Positions 50,601-59,400 of a stretch of 64,000 bases of DNA are shown one piece after another; within the stretch, counting starts at the first letter, position 1; each line of letters begins with the position of its first letter. The translations under genes were made by a program, and so were the position numbers. A model generated the notes under the pieces. That model was not told the origin of the DNA and did no database searches. It saw only the letters and a list, made by a program, of their open reading frames with translations. This stretch comes from Coriaria nepalensis (taxonomy: Eukaryota > Streptophyta > Magnoliopsida > Cucurbitales > Coriariaceae). Where the stretch lies: the NCBI GenBank assembly GCA_027186245.1, contig CP114497.1:5153501-5217500 (forward strand). Reading direction: 5' to 3'.

Positions 50601-51508
50601 GTTTGCAGTTATATTCTTAAATATCATCAAGAGCAAGAGAAACGGGGCAACTCCAGCAAATTAAAAATCCATACCATTATCTGAGTTCCTTTTACAGCAG
50701 CACATGCCTTTGGCTCGTGCTCCATCTTACCATCTCTATATGATACCCTGGTCCATGAATTTCAGAAAGAGCTTACAAGGTGATATTTAAAAATAAATAA
50801 AAATCATACATATAAGAAATAAAGTATTTATCCAGGACTCAAGCTCTAGAACAATTGCAGGGCATCCACCTGAAACCATGCAGCTGCCCTTCAGTAATGG
50901 TGGTCACCGTAACATGGCCCACATAGGTCATGCTAGCCAGAGCCTCTCCTCGGAACCCCATTGACCTTATGGATTGCAAATCCTCAAAAGTAGACAATTT
51001 GGATGTAGTGTGCCTTTCACAAAGAATAGGCAAGTCTTCATGCTAAGACATAGAACCAAAAGAAAGAGAACTCAGTGTTCAAATTTCTGTATGACTCCTC
51101 AAAATTCATAGCTTCGTTTTTTGGCCTCTACTTCTGCCCTACAAATTAAGGCATTAACTCGAACACAGCAATTTGATATAATTATAGAAAGAGGAACTTA
51201 GTAAGAAAAGAAAGAGAGCGTACTCGAATGCCGTGACCATCGTCTGAAACTTGGATGAGTTTAAGGCCGCCATCTTTGACGACGACGTTAATGGAGGTAG
51301 ATTTGGCGTCGAGGCTGTTTTCTACGAGCTCTTTGATGGCAGATACTGGGCGTTGGATAACCTCTCCAGCAGCGATTCGGTTGACGACACACTCCTCAAG
51401 ACGGTGGATTTTGGGAAGCTCTTTTCGAATTCCAAATAATGCTTCTTTGTTATTTTCTTCGATTTCCATTGGAAGATTCCCTTCCATGGCGCTGACACTA
51501 GTTTCCAT
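14224..51508 (-). CDS. MLH1: MLH1, MutL homolog 1 DNA mismatch-repair protein (16 exons, 739 aa): complement(join(14224..14268,14511..14674,31484..31640,32487..32648,33858..34023,34858..34966,35056..35150,35993..36125,36275..36338,46912..47010,48027..48175,49867..50077,50199..50333,50675..50747,50870..51042,51224..51508))
   Basis: MLH1 is a nuclear MutL-family ATPase. It pairs with PMS1 (or MLH3) to license strand removal after MutS recognises a mismatch, and it also acts in meiotic crossing over. I assembled the gene exon by exon using GT-AG borders and agreement with plant MLH1. Exon lengths from the start are 285, 173, 73, 135, 211, 149, 99, 64, 133, 95, 109, 166, 162, 157, 164 and 45 nt, total 2220 with every phase matching. 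Visible motifs are [10 protein letters not shown] (E60, N64, catalytic base and Mg site), DDGHGI (89-94), GFRGEAL (124-130), HPTKKE (337-342, ATP-contacting Lys) and the terminal FERC (736-739). Length matches the ~737 aa Arabidopsis protein. A second Met is at residue 8, so the start could be either. The exon 14 donor is ambiguous: 31484 is chosen, 31463 is also in phase and adds 7 residues. Introns 7 and 14 are swollen by retrotransposons. Confidence 0.95.
14980..15210 (+). repeat. C1 5' LTR
   Basis: 231 bp, TG...CA. Preceded by target duplication GAATA at 14975-14979. Confidence 0.92.
15223..15741 (+). pseudogene. C1 gag, 5' part (broken)
   Basis: The frame at 15164-15535 (it opens within the LTR) carries the Copia gag start motif [20 protein letters not shown] and YLIGVV. 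It then shifts frame and shows stops, with [18 protein letters not shown] near 15670-15720. It is cut at 15741 by the C3 insertion after the codons for DGFEDL, and continues at 25327. Confidence 0.85.
15742..15883 (+). repeat. C3 5' LTR
   Basis: 142 bp, TG...CA, flanked on the left by ACCTT. The tRNA-Met primer site follows directly. Confidence 0.94.
16081..20135 (+). pseudogene. C3 gag-pol (broken): gag, protease, integrase, RT, RNase H
   Basis: Gag lies at about 16230-16860 ([28 protein letters not shown]). Protease shows [12 protein letters not shown] near 17232. The pre-integrase zinc region is at 17600-17730 ([23 protein letters not shown]). The integrase core is at 17853-18341 ([14 protein letters not shown] in part, [20 protein letters not shown]). 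RT is at 18780-19480 ([33 protein letters not shown]). RNase H is at 19479-20105 ([29 protein letters not shown]). RT around 19085-19480 is badly damaged. The reading continues GGIFTKAL up to the C2 insertion and resumes at 25099. Confidence 0.9.
20136..20356 (+). repeat. C2 5' LTR
   Basis: Starts TGTAGAAAAGG and ends AGTTTTCA. Contains AATAAA near the U5 border. Confidence 0.95.
20422..24887 (+). pseudogene. C2 gag-pol polyprotein, near complete but broken
   Basis: Domains in order: gag from 20422 ([19 protein letters not shown]), zinc knuckle [14 protein letters not shown] near 21217-21258, protease [12 protein letters not shown] near 21490, pre-integrase [11 protein letters not shown] near 21900, integrase core ([34 protein letters not shown]), RT ([24 protein letters not shown] near 23932-23964) and RNase H ([31 protein letters not shown]). 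In-frame stops are at 20644-20646, 22363-22365, 23239-23241 and 24546-24548. The frameshift near 23620-23640 is explained by an 8-bp tandem duplication. The final stop is at 24885-24887. Not functional as it stands. Confidence 0.93.
23622..23638 (+). repeat. 8-bp tandem duplication causing frameshift in C2 RT
   Basis: TTTTACTA occurs twice in tandem. The reading frame before and after differs by 2, as an 8-bp insertion predicts. Confidence 0.85.
24895..25098 (+). repeat. C2 3' LTR
   Basis: Same ends as the 5' copy. Lacks 17 bp. Confidence 0.95.
25180..25321 (+). repeat. C3 3' LTR
   Basis: 142 bp, preceded by a weak purine tract (AAGGAG) and followed by ACCTT. Confidence 0.94.
25327..26807 (+). 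pseudogene. C1 gag end, protease and integrase N-part (broken)
   Basis: Continues from 15741. Reads [20 protein letters not shown] (25364 onward), then the zinc knuckle [14 protein letters not shown], protease [16 protein letters not shown], the pre-integrase region [17 protein letters not shown], integrase text ([13 protein letters not shown]) and HGIIHESSC near 26700. Numerous stops and frame changes. At 26807 it is cut by the C4 5' LTR, in the middle of the integrase region. Confidence 0.85.
26808..27007 (+). repeat. C4 5' LTR (unpaired)
   Basis: 200 bp, TG...CA, with CCTATAAATAAGCATC as a TATA region. Directly followed by a tRNA-Met primer site with one mismatch. Confidence 0.85.
27200..30380 (+). 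pseudogene. C4 gag-pol remnant (gag, protease, integrase, RT start)
   Basis: Gag is broken between 27523 and 27536 and again near 27799. The zinc knuckle near 27935 is degenerate. A 235-bp tandem duplication (28453-28911) doubles the pre-integrase region. The integrase catalytic region is split over two frames at 29234-29301. The proline-rich spacer at 29712-29912 ([16 protein letters not shown]) is typical between integrase and RT. RT ends after [10 protein letters not shown] and [12 protein letters not shown] text near 30380. Confidence 0.85.
28453..28911 (+). repeat. Tandem duplication (~235 and ~224 bp) in C4
   Basis: Copies are 28453-28687 and 28688-28911, both starting GAAGACGA and ending GAAGTTTGTGAA. 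They differ by scattered substitutions and an 11-13-bp deletion near the end of the second copy, so the duplication is not recent. Confidence 0.9.
30395..30672 (+). pseudogene. C1 RNase H tail (fragment)
   Basis: Contains [19 protein letters not shown] and [16 protein letters not shown], the conserved end of Copia RNase H, and stops just before the C1 purine tract. The active-site region CDNKAAI is shortened to YDNHAT. Assigned to C1 because it runs straight into the C1 3' LTR; it could in principle belong to C4. Confidence 0.7.
30685..30860 (+). repeat. C1 3' LTR
   Basis: About 176 bp, shorter than its partner because of internal deletions. Starts TA instead of TG. Followed by GAATA at 30861-30865. 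Confidence 0.92.
30866..31298. other. Intron 14 sequence with a faint Copia RNase H-like stretch
   Basis: The plus strand at about 30880-30955 reads [16 protein letters not shown], resembling the Copia RNase H DNK motif, and is followed by stops. A GGAGGGGAT purine tract and TGTTGGAATG occur near 31090-31110. Too weak to define an element. Confidence 0.25.
31299..31401. repeat. MITE-like element with 15-bp perfect terminal inverted repeats, MLH1 intron 14
   Basis: TCCTATGAGACGGGC at 31299-31313 and its exact reverse complement at 31387-31401. The interior also folds (CCCTCCCCTATGTGAGAGGG). It lies 83 bp past the exon 14 donor. No target duplication is clear. Confidence 0.8.
31484..36338 (-). 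CDS. MLH1: MLH1 exons 8-14: linker and C-terminal dimerisation domain (aa 376-670)
   Basis: Exon 8 (36275-36338) is only 64 nt and encodes a low-complexity linker that is poorly conserved. I accept it because it restores phase between exons 7 and 9 and has a good acceptor. Exon 9 (35993-36125) holds the plant-conserved [19 protein letters not shown] stretch. Exon 10 (35056-35150) holds VRQRRNPKE. Exons 11-13 (34858-34966, 33858-34023, 32487-32648) form the core of the C-terminal domain, including [18 protein letters not shown]. Exon 14 (31484-31640) holds NFYAMHP. Intron 12 contains a solo LTR, and intron 14 begins with a MITE-like element 83 bp past the donor. Confidence 0.94.
33168..33370 (-). 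mobile_element. Solo LTR (Copia-type) in MLH1 intron 12
   Basis: 203 bp. On the minus strand it starts TGTTAGGAAATAG and ends CTACGTTTTTCA. It is flanked by the exact 5-bp duplication GATAG (33163-33167, 33371-33375). A TATA-like CTTATATATAG is present. No internal region, as expected after LTR-LTR recombination. It lies in the same orientation as MLH1. Confidence 0.85.
36485..36683 (-). repeat. C5 3' LTR
   Basis: About 199 bp on the minus strand. It contains a ~12-bp stretch near its end that is absent from the 5' copy. Confidence 0.87.
37632..37915. repeat. Perfect 142-bp tandem duplication in C5 RT
   Basis: Copies are 37632-37773 and 37774-37915. I see no difference between them. The 5-mer CATCC also follows the second copy. 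Confidence 0.93.
41072..41156. repeat. 28-29-bp minisatellite, three units, in C5 gag
   Basis: Units start at 41072, 41101 and 41129, each containing ACATTCCC and CTTGAGGA. They code (minus strand) for repeats of the type SSSGNVNSK. Confidence 0.85.
41294..41480 (-). repeat. C5 5' LTR
   Basis: About 187 bp. Directly adjoins the tRNA-Met primer site at 41281-41293. Confidence 0.87.
41810..42056 (+). repeat. C6 5' LTR
   Basis: 247 bp, preceded by AAAAT, followed by the tRNA-Met primer site. Confidence 0.95.
42196..46308 (+). pseudogene. C6 gag-pol (broken): gag, protease, integrase, RT, RNase H
   Basis: The gag start near 42196 includes [19 protein letters not shown]. Gag continues at 42575-43010 with two zinc knuckles ([14 protein letters not shown], whose second Cys is Tyr-shifted, and [11 protein letters not shown] without its first Cys). 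Protease [11 protein letters not shown] is near 43200. The pre-integrase region is [10 protein letters not shown]. The integrase core is at 43768-44295 ([43 protein letters not shown]). RT is at 44464-45505 ([32 protein letters not shown]; the catalytic box reads YVNDIV instead of YVDDIV). RNase H is at 45721-46308 ([18 protein letters not shown]). Gag differs from that of C1, C2 and C5, so this is another Copia lineage. Confidence 0.92.
46316..46562 (+). repeat. C6 3' LTR
   Basis: 247 bp, preceded by the purine tract and followed by AAAAT. Confidence 0.95.
46851..46864. repeat. C14 homopolymer, 47 bp past the MLH1 exon 7 donor
   Basis: Fourteen consecutive C on the plus strand (G14 in the MLH1 transcript) inside intron 7. 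Confidence 0.9.
46912..51508 (-). CDS. MLH1: MLH1 exons 1-7: GHKL ATPase and transducer domains (aa 1-375)
   Basis: These exons lie within 4.6 kb and encode the N-terminal half. Exon 1 (51224-51508) carries the variable acidic leader and ATPase motifs I and II. Exon 2 (50870-51042) carries GFRGEAL. Exons 3 (50675-50747) and 4 (50199-50333) carry the lid and start of the transducer domain. Exons 5 (49867-50077) and 6 (48027-48175) complete the transducer fold and the HPTKKE loop. Exon 7 (46912-47010) starts the linker. Introns 1-4 are short (181, 122, 341 and 121 bp). Intron 5 is 1691 bp and intron 6 is 1016 bp. No retroelement body interrupts this block; an inverted-repeat element sits in intron 5 at 48264-48387. 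Confidence 0.95.
48264..48387. repeat. Short inverted-repeat (MITE-like) element, MLH1 intron 5
   Basis: TGTGAGAATATGCCCACATC at 48264 pairs imperfectly with AATGTGGGACGATATTCTCA ending at 48387. Total about 124 bp. It ends 89 bp from exon 6. Confidence 0.6.
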
Positions 51509-52190
51509 GGTGCGCTCTCAGTCCTTGTTGGCTCGGACTCCACTTCTCAACTCAAGTTGAATAGAAACTAGGAGAGAAGAAGGCTCACAATATGACAACG
51601 TTTTTACAGTAAGATAAGCATTACACTATCACTTTTAAAGCATTTGGTGTCCTCTTACTTCAATAAGTATTAATAAGAGTTTTTGCTATTCATTTTAATT
51701 TGTGTTAAAACTTTATAAATTTATCTTAATTTTCTCTTAAAATATTGTGTAAGATAGTTTATAAGTAAAGAAAATTTGAGAATAAGGGAATATTTTGGAT
51801 AACAATTTTGAAATACGAATCAATTAAATAATTTTTTTTAAATGTCTAAAAATATATTTTCATAAATTTAAATTAAATTTGAAAATTAAGAACCTTAAAA
51901 AGACTAAAATTAATCTTAACTTGGACAAATTTAAAAACATAACAAAATTACAATTTAAAAATTAGAGATTCTTTTATCTCTCGTTTTCTCTAGCAAACCC
52001 ATTAAAAAATAAATCCTTTGAGCTCAAAAAACTCCTCAACTCTTCTTCTTCCTCTCACTCTTTTTCCACCACAACGAAACCACTCACCACGATGATGCCC
52101 AATTTTTCGCCACTTTCTTCTGTCACACCACTCACCACAATGCAATCTCTAGACAAGTCTTAGTGGTAATTAGACAAGTCTTAGTAGTAA
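51509..52190. other. MLH1 5' flank, no gene seen
   Basis: This AT-rich stretch lies upstream of the MLH1 start. I see no obvious TATA box in the first 100 bases, which would be usual for a housekeeping repair gene. The R1 repeat begins at its far end, so the non-repetitive promoter region is at most about 0.7 kb. Confidence 0.4.
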
Positions 52191-52199
52191 TTATATTGA

Positions 52200-53800
52200 T
52201 TATTAATGAGACTTATCAAGTGGCTATTGTACTCATAACTCTCATAATTGAGATCACTATAGTACAGACGAACAGGATATCACTAAAATGGCTCTATTTA
52301 AGTTCTACTAAATAGGTGAATCATTGGGCATGTGTTCTTGTATAAGTAATCTATAGAGTGAAAAAATGGGACCATCCCCAGCTCTAGAGGAAAAGTCATA
52401 TGAGTAATGTGTCTTATTGCAATATAGAAATCATTGTGCAAGGTAATATGGTATAAAAAGAGTTTATGTAAATCTATTGTCTAAGTTGCATAAGAACTTA
52501 CATAATTCATGTGGTCTGTTTTGTAGAGTTTAACAGATAAATCATGCCTTAAGACTGATTAGGATTATGGCCTAGATAGAAGGATCAATTTAGTACGATA
52601 ATAGTTACCACAGATTCTTTTAGAAGTTCCAAACTACTTCTCATTTCATAGGTAGTCTATGTACCGTGTTAGAGGCCAACTTAAGCTTGGTGATTTAAGT
52701 TAATTGATCATAGAGAATAACAAATTAACTATTTAACTTAAAAGTTATTTTAAGGTAAACAGTCCAATCTCTAGATTTGATAAAACTCACAAGTAGTTGT
52801 GGGATCTACCTACCGGCAAAATGTAAAACATATTTTGTCACACACATAAGAACGAATGTGGAGAAATATTTGGAGAAATATGACTTATTCTTGGAGAACT
52901 TGATTTAAAAGTTAAATCATAAATTATTTTAGAGTTAAATCATAAATTATTTTAATTTATTAAGTCTACATCACACGTGCACTACTAGAATATCCACAAT
53001 ATGATTTGGATTTAATTTCAAATTTAATAATTAATGAGAGAAATATTAAATTGACTAAATAATTTTATTAAATGAAGATTTAATAAATTTAAAGTCGAAC
53101 AATATTTTTAAGGTCAAAGGGATATTATGTTTGGGCATTATATAAGTTACTGATCCAAACTGGGCTATTGGGCCAAGCCCCAAAATTATGTAGGAATTAT
53201 ACCTGGTAAAATTGGATGAACATTTTGGATTATATTAGACAAAAAATTGAGTTGTTGGAAACACCATAACTATATTAAACATAATGGGCTTGATTTTATT
53301 TCTCGAGCGTTCATTAAATGAACCAGACTTTGTGCCCATGAGAAATAAGTCCAAGACTTAAAGGCCTATAAGAAAGTGGTTCTCATCTTCCTAAAAACCC
53401 CAACCGCCCACTTCCTTGCGATGAGAGGGAAAATTGTTTTTCCCTCATTTTTCCCCCTTCTCCAAGTATTCTCTACTTCAACGAAAGAAGTCGGGTGATG
53501 GCTCTTGGAACCGGAGATGTTTTCGATGGTGGCAGCAGCGGTCCGATGATGATGGAGGAGTACGGATGTGGTAGTCGATCAAGGTCATTTGAGGAGAAAA
53601 CGGGATTGGTGTCCTTCTTCCCTTTACTCTCCTCTTCTGTTAGAGGATTAGATTTGTAACTAGGATTGTCAGTTTGAAGAAAGGTTCTTCAAATGCATAA
53701 CTCATGATCTTAGTGGTAAAGGTTTTTGAATCAAATATCAAAAAGTCAATTTTTGAAAGTGGCATTTTGCTCTAGGCACCCGAAGATTCAACAACTTACA
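52200..53800 (+). repeat. R1 repeat copy c (LTR-like)
   Basis: Shares its left part with 3450-4400 (GGCTATTGTACTC, GTGATTTAAGTTAATTGAT) and its right part with 2392-3020 (TAAAATTGG, TAATGGGCTTGATTTT, GGATTAGATTTGTAAC, CATAACTCATGATC). It thus appears to be the fullest copy and joins the two left-hand fragments into one family. A GC-richer tract at 53400-53600 could be transcribed leader. No ORF recognised. Confidence 0.65.
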
Positions 53801-53814
53801 ATAATCTTAAAGCC

Positions 53815-55070
53815 CTGGGTCATTACACGAGTGGCTCTTATACCTTGCTAGAAGCCAATGTGAGCATGTGGTTTGAGTTAATTGATCATAGAAAATTATC
53901 ATATTAACTATCTGGCTTAAAAGTATTTTTAAAGTCCAAATGATCCACTCATTATTATAAGGGATAAAATCCAAAATGTTTTTATGGAGCCCACATACCG
54001 ACATAATGTAGAACGTATCCGATCACTCACATAAAGGATGTTTTGATCTCAGTTAAATTCTAGATTAGAAAATATTTACTCTTTCATGGTGAACTTGATT
54101 TTAAGAGTTAAATCATTAATTAGTCTAATTTTTATGTACAAGTCACACCCACACTATTAACATATCTAAAGTGTGATTTAGGTTTTATTTGAAATTAAAT
54201 AATTAAATAGAAGAAAAAATTACATTAACAAGATAAATTTATTAAAAATAGATTTAATGAATTTAAAGTCGAAGAATATTTTTCGAGTTAAAAGAAGTCG
54301 GGTTTTTCATTAAAGTGTTAATGAGCCAAACCAGACCTAAGTGGAAAAGCCTAAATTAAATTATGTATTTTACCAAGTAAAATTAGATATTAATTTGGAA
54401 TAATAAAGTTTATTTTAATTTTCAAAAATAGAAACTAAAATGAACATTGGGAAACCCGAACGTAAGTTAAAATGGAAAGAGTCCTTGGAGGCCCAACATG
54501 GGATTGGCTGAAAAGAGAGTGTGATCCATATAAAAAGGACACACTTCCCTAGAGTTTCATTAACCCCTTCTTTGTCACCTACTTTAGAGAGAGAGTGAGA
54601 GAGTATTTTCTCTCAAAGAACAGTAGGTTATCTTTTCCTTTTCTTTTCTTCTTCTCCAAGATTTTATCTCAAGTGTTAAAACTGAACCAAGATAAACACT
54701 AGAGTTATTATTCATGTAGATACGTGACAAAGGTCGGGTAATAGCTTGGAACTGGTGGCTCAAGGTGGCAGTGGTAATGACTCTTTGAGGTGGTGGTCGG
54801 CAACTTTAGGAGGGAAAATTGCCAAGAACCCTCAAGTTCTAATAGGAGAGTTTAACTAGGTATAAGCTTTCTTCTCTTCTTTGATTCTATTTCTTTAATA
54901 GTGGTATATAGAAATGAATGAACCAAAAAACCAGATGTTATAAAATATAGTATACAACTCTTGATCTTGAGGTATTCAATAGAATTAGATATCTGGATGA
55001 TACTTTTTGAAAATGGTGTTCCACTTTGAAAGAGCGAAGATTCACCTACTTACACCATAGACTTACATGA
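53815..55070 (+). repeat. R1 repeat copy d (LTR-like)
   Basis: Begins CATTACACGAGTGGCTC, like 3890-3900, and follows copy c head-to-tail. It contains GAGCCAAACCAGACC, ATATAAAAAGGACACACTTCC, a GAGAGAGAG leader and the end phrase TTTTTGAAAATGG..CTTTGAAAGAGCGAAG. Confidence 0.65.
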
Positions 55071-55560
55071 GTCATGTTGTAGACTTCACATTATCGTTAT
55101 GTTGATTCATTAGCCAAGATATTGCAACCCTTTAACTTTTAATTCGCTTGAATCGCTTTCTTTACTTTAAGTTAGAGTTTCTTTCCTTGCCTTTGTCTTC
55201 ATGTTGAATTCATCCAAAGCTATGCACTTCTGAATCTATCTTTTTCATTAATGCTCAGTTGCCATTATACTAGTTTCTTAGTGGTTTTCCTCTGCATATC
55301 GTCATTTTCATTTAATGCTTGGTTTCCATTAAGTAGTTCCTTAGTGGTTTCCTTTTCATATCATCATTTTAAAATCTTGCATAGGTGTATGATAACTTAA
55401 ACATTCAAAGCACTATTTTACTTCGAGCATGCCCGCATTTCATTACCGAAAAAAAAACGACACTGCACGATTGGAACTTTAACTCACATTCGTGTAAGTT
55501 TTTCATCATCTTTCTCTTTTTTGTTAGTTATGAAAAGATATTTTCTCTCGGATGTCTGTT
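55070..55560. other. Non-coding stretch, nothing recognised
   Basis: Contains a short direct repeat of the type CATTAATGCTCAGTTGCCATTA near 55247-55340 (two degenerate copies about 75 bp apart). No gene. Confidence 0.35.
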
Positions 55561-55579
55561 AGGAAAGATTTAGCGTCAA

Positions 55580-58500
55580 CAAGTCTTATTCGACTTCTTA
55601 ACCTTGAACTCAAAATTTAGCCGCATTGCATGCATACATAGATTTTCCTTTAATTCACTCTTCTAGGTGAAGTGTTGTTTATGATAAAACTCTCTTCTAC
55701 CTGATTGGGAAGAAAGAATAGTGACTGAATTACTTTCAACGCATGTGGAGGGTTGAGTAGTAATGGGGAGAACATAAACATCCTCTTCAATTTCATTACC
55801 AGATTGTCGTGAATGCGGTTAGGATCGTGTATGTCACTCCTAGAATTGTACATGACTCTCTTTTCATCTTCATAATTAGCTTCATGTACAATGGAGATTT
55901 ATCCTATTTAGATTGTAAGTGGAGGAAAAATCTCTTCACGTGTGGTTATTTTTTATATATAATGGTAAAGACATGAACAATATACTATCAGGCTTGTATG
56001 ATAATTGCAATCCAAATTCATTATGATCAATACAGATAGAATCATAGATGACCTCTAACAGGTGACTCTAAGTGACATTACATTCAGTTGATGGTCTAGT
56101 CGTTCCCTCTGTGCCATTTTGATGCCAATACCATGAATTCTTCATCTCATTTAAGTTCACATTCTCCTTCGATTCACCATCAAAGAATATATCATTACGA
56201 AAAAAAATTTCATACCTATAGAAAGGAAAAAAATGGAAATTGGTAATATTGATTACAAAGAAGAAATAAATGAATAAAAAACCAAAAGATCAACGAATCA
56301 AGCATCCAATGATCAATGGAGCGATGGCTCGAGGGATTGATGGATCAAGGGACCGATCTAAGTAGAACAAATCAATAAATTCATCGATCACTGATATGTG
56401 ACCACAAATTTATTGCTTCTTAATGCTTTTTCAAAACAAAACAAAAGGAAAATACCAAAAAAATACAAAGAACAAGATGAATTTTGTTTTTAGTTATGAT
56501 TATCTATCAACCATTGAAAGATAAATCAAAGAGAAAAGCTTAAACACACCGAGGACAGTAAAGATGGCTCTATGTTGCGAAGTTTAATGCTTTTCGATAT
56601 TGAACTTGCCAGGGAAAGAAAAACAAAGAAGTAATGATCGATGTAGGATCGAAGTGAGGAAATGGAAGGATCAAAGTAAGGAAAGCGGAAGGATCGTGTA
56701 ATGTAACGAGAAACCCTATCAGATTTCATATTTCATATTTCATTTCTTATCATTAGTAGGGTAAGGTTATTTTCATAAATTCACCATATTATTAAATAAA
56801 AAGAAAACAAAAGGAAAATAGAGGGCTACTTTATCGAAAGAAAACTTTAAGAGGGGTTATTGTTTAAAAAACTTTTTCTTATAGGGTCTCTTAGTCAATA
56901 AGCCCTTAAAAATATAATCCACACAAAGTATAAGAGAGAATTGGAAAGTACCATATTTAAAAGTTTGTTTAACACATTAGACCCACTTTAAAAGTTCCTA
57001 GAAAAAATAGCCTTTTTATTTATTTTTATTCATTAAAATGACTTAAAATGATCGAAATGACCTTGTTGCTAACTTTCAAAACAAAAAGGAAAAAAAAAAC
57101 CGTTCGGCTTCACTCCATCATGTTCAAAGAACTCAAACTGAAAAAAAAAATGGTGACTATTTTCAATCCCATTTTCTTCGGTCACCGTCTTCGACTTCTT
57201 CATCTTCTTCATTTTCGATCCCATTTTCGAACTAAGAGTCTCTGATTTATTTTCTAATCCATTTTTGAAATCATGCTTCATAGAACTCAAAAGCAAAACA
57301 CTTAGAGGAAAAGTGAAGAGATGAGTCATCGAAGGTAGCCACGAATGATGGAAAGAGAGCAAAGTCTCTGCCTGAATAAATGGGGGAAGAAGCATCCACT
57401 CTGCTGATAGTACGTAGAATTTGAAATTTATAGTTTTTTTTGGTGAAGTTTCTGAAAATTGGATTGGAACTAGATTGTGAACTGTTTTGTTGTGTGTTTG
57501 GACTAAAATTTAGGTGTTCGGATTGAATTTGTGAAGAATATGGTGAGGAACTAAAGGCGTCTAACCTTGAAGATGTTCTTCTAAACTACTCGATGGTTCG
57601 AAACCCCTTATTGCAGAGCCCTCGAGTAATCGAGATGATAAATTAGAAACTTTCTTAGTCTATAACTTTTCCTTAATATTTTAAAATATGTTTAAAATAT
57701 ATTTTTAGTACAGTTATATTATTAATTAATTATCTATATATTCATTTTTCCCAACATGACACCTTTCATTGGAATAGATATCCAAAAATACAATAAAGGT
57801 TTATAGACATACTCCAGCCCAAAGAGTGGCTAGAAAGCAAGGTAAGCTTTCAAACTGTGTACTGTTATTAATTAAATCTTGGAATATTTATTTAAATTTC
57901 AAATAATAATTGTTTTGGGCATCTTTTTATTTTATTTTGTATCTAGCATATAGACGAGTACATATTTTTGCTTCGAACGAGACAAGAAAAATTCGTTGGA
58001 GTGCTTAAACAAGATGCGAACTTCGTTGATTATATCTTCTCTCAGTATGAGAAATTTTCTTAGGATGACACGTTTAAGAAATTAAAGAAACCGACCCATT
58101 TGAATCATGTATTTGGTATTAAAAGAGAGATATTTAAAATGATTATGTAATGTTCAAAATGATTATGCGGCTTATTATAAGTGATTGGAGTAGAAATATC
58201 ATTTCTACTCTAAGAACACCCAAGAATAACTCTCAATCTAAAGCAACATATTGAGCCTAGTTTATCTTCAGTTACAAATGAATCTAAAATAATCTAAGCC
58301 TATTACCTATCATGTAAGGGAGGGTGGACAAAATTTTCGATCAATCATGAACCCATTACCGATACCCATTTTAGGTACCGACATATACATATAACAAAAA
58401 ATCCAAAAAGGGTACAAATCAAGAGTGGGTGGACAAAACTCCAGGACAAATCTTTTGATTAGGAAACTATTATATGTATACATAAATAATTAAAATTTAT

Positions 58501-59400
58501 ATAATATAGGTATTAGACGATTGTGTCCCAAGTTTTTCATTACTTATAAAATATACATTGCCATTTGTTTTGTTGTTAGATTTTTGTCCGTCTTAAACTA
58601 ATTTCTCGACTCTTGCTCCTACTAGAACCAACATTTTTTTGAATGAGCTGAATTTTAGCCAATACTTAAGTATTGTGTCCTATCATATTTCAAGATAAGC
58701 AGCACTTAACACCATAAAGCATATTATCAAAGGTTTTACCGAGCCTCGAATAGAAAATGTAAGTGGTTCATTTTGTAATTATGTATAATCAATTTACTGA
58801 TTCAAGCACAGATATATTACGTACAATGTGTAGTATATTTAGCGACATATAAGTACAACATTTTAAATATAGAAGAATTTTAATTGATTGGAAATTATTC
58901 TTAAATTTTGGAATTATTAATTATTTTTTAAAGTTTTTCCCTTTAGTTAAGGGTACAGTTGGCTTGTTAAATCTGAAATTTTATTCCTTAAATTACCAAT
59001 TTTATTATAATTCTCTTACCACAAATATATAAATTAAAAAATAAAGATAAATAAAAAACCGACCCGTTCAACAAAAACAAGGCAATTTAGAGTAGTTGGA
59101 CCAATTTCTTGCCAATTCAATTGCATTTTTGATGTCTTAAGGCGGAAACATAGTTGGTTCATCGGACAAGATGAAACATGATGTTCCGCTTGGGGAGCTT
59201 TAATATAATAAACTGATAAAATAATGTTCTTTTCGAATTGCCCGAACCCAATTTCAATTCAAGAAAAATTTATGAATCCTATTTTGCAGTACCCGGCCCA
59301 TTTGAATTACAAAGTAGCGCTAACTTAATTATGAATCAAAGTTAATTACAAAGTAGTGCTAACTTGATTATGAATCAAGTTCAACGGACCTTATATCCAG
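55580..59400 (+). repeat. Segmental direct duplication, copy A
   Basis: Sections 55580-56230 and 58470-59400 match 60120-61190 and 63160-63990 in the same order and orientation, with many substitutions. The offset is about 4.54 kb at both ends and about 4.95 kb in the middle, owing to extra sequence in copy B. The centre (56230-58470) has no clear partner and holds no gene I can support. Confidence 0.8.
55590..56210 (-). pseudogene. MULE-like transposase N-terminal remnant, copy A
   Basis: The minus strand near 56000-56120 reads HLLEVIYDSICIDHNEF, LQLSYKPDSI and MSLPLYIKN, the pattern of the plant MuDR N-terminal domain. Further on, near 55590-55650, are KENLCMHAMRLNFEFKVKKSNKT-type residues, like the DNA-binding start of the MuDR region (a K-elided helix and FEFKV). 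At least three stops are present. The call rests on short motifs recognised by eye; another plant gene family with such a domain is possible. Confidence 0.4.

Noticed and set aside
51255..51560. Plus-strand ORFs of 62 and 101 aa overlapping MLH1 exon 1
   Set aside because: They are antisense shadows of the conserved MLH1 coding exon and have no recognisable domain.
57069..57395. Minus-strand 108-aa ORF
   Set aside because: Low-complexity Ser/Lys/Phe-rich text with no known motif, and no partner in the duplicated copy.
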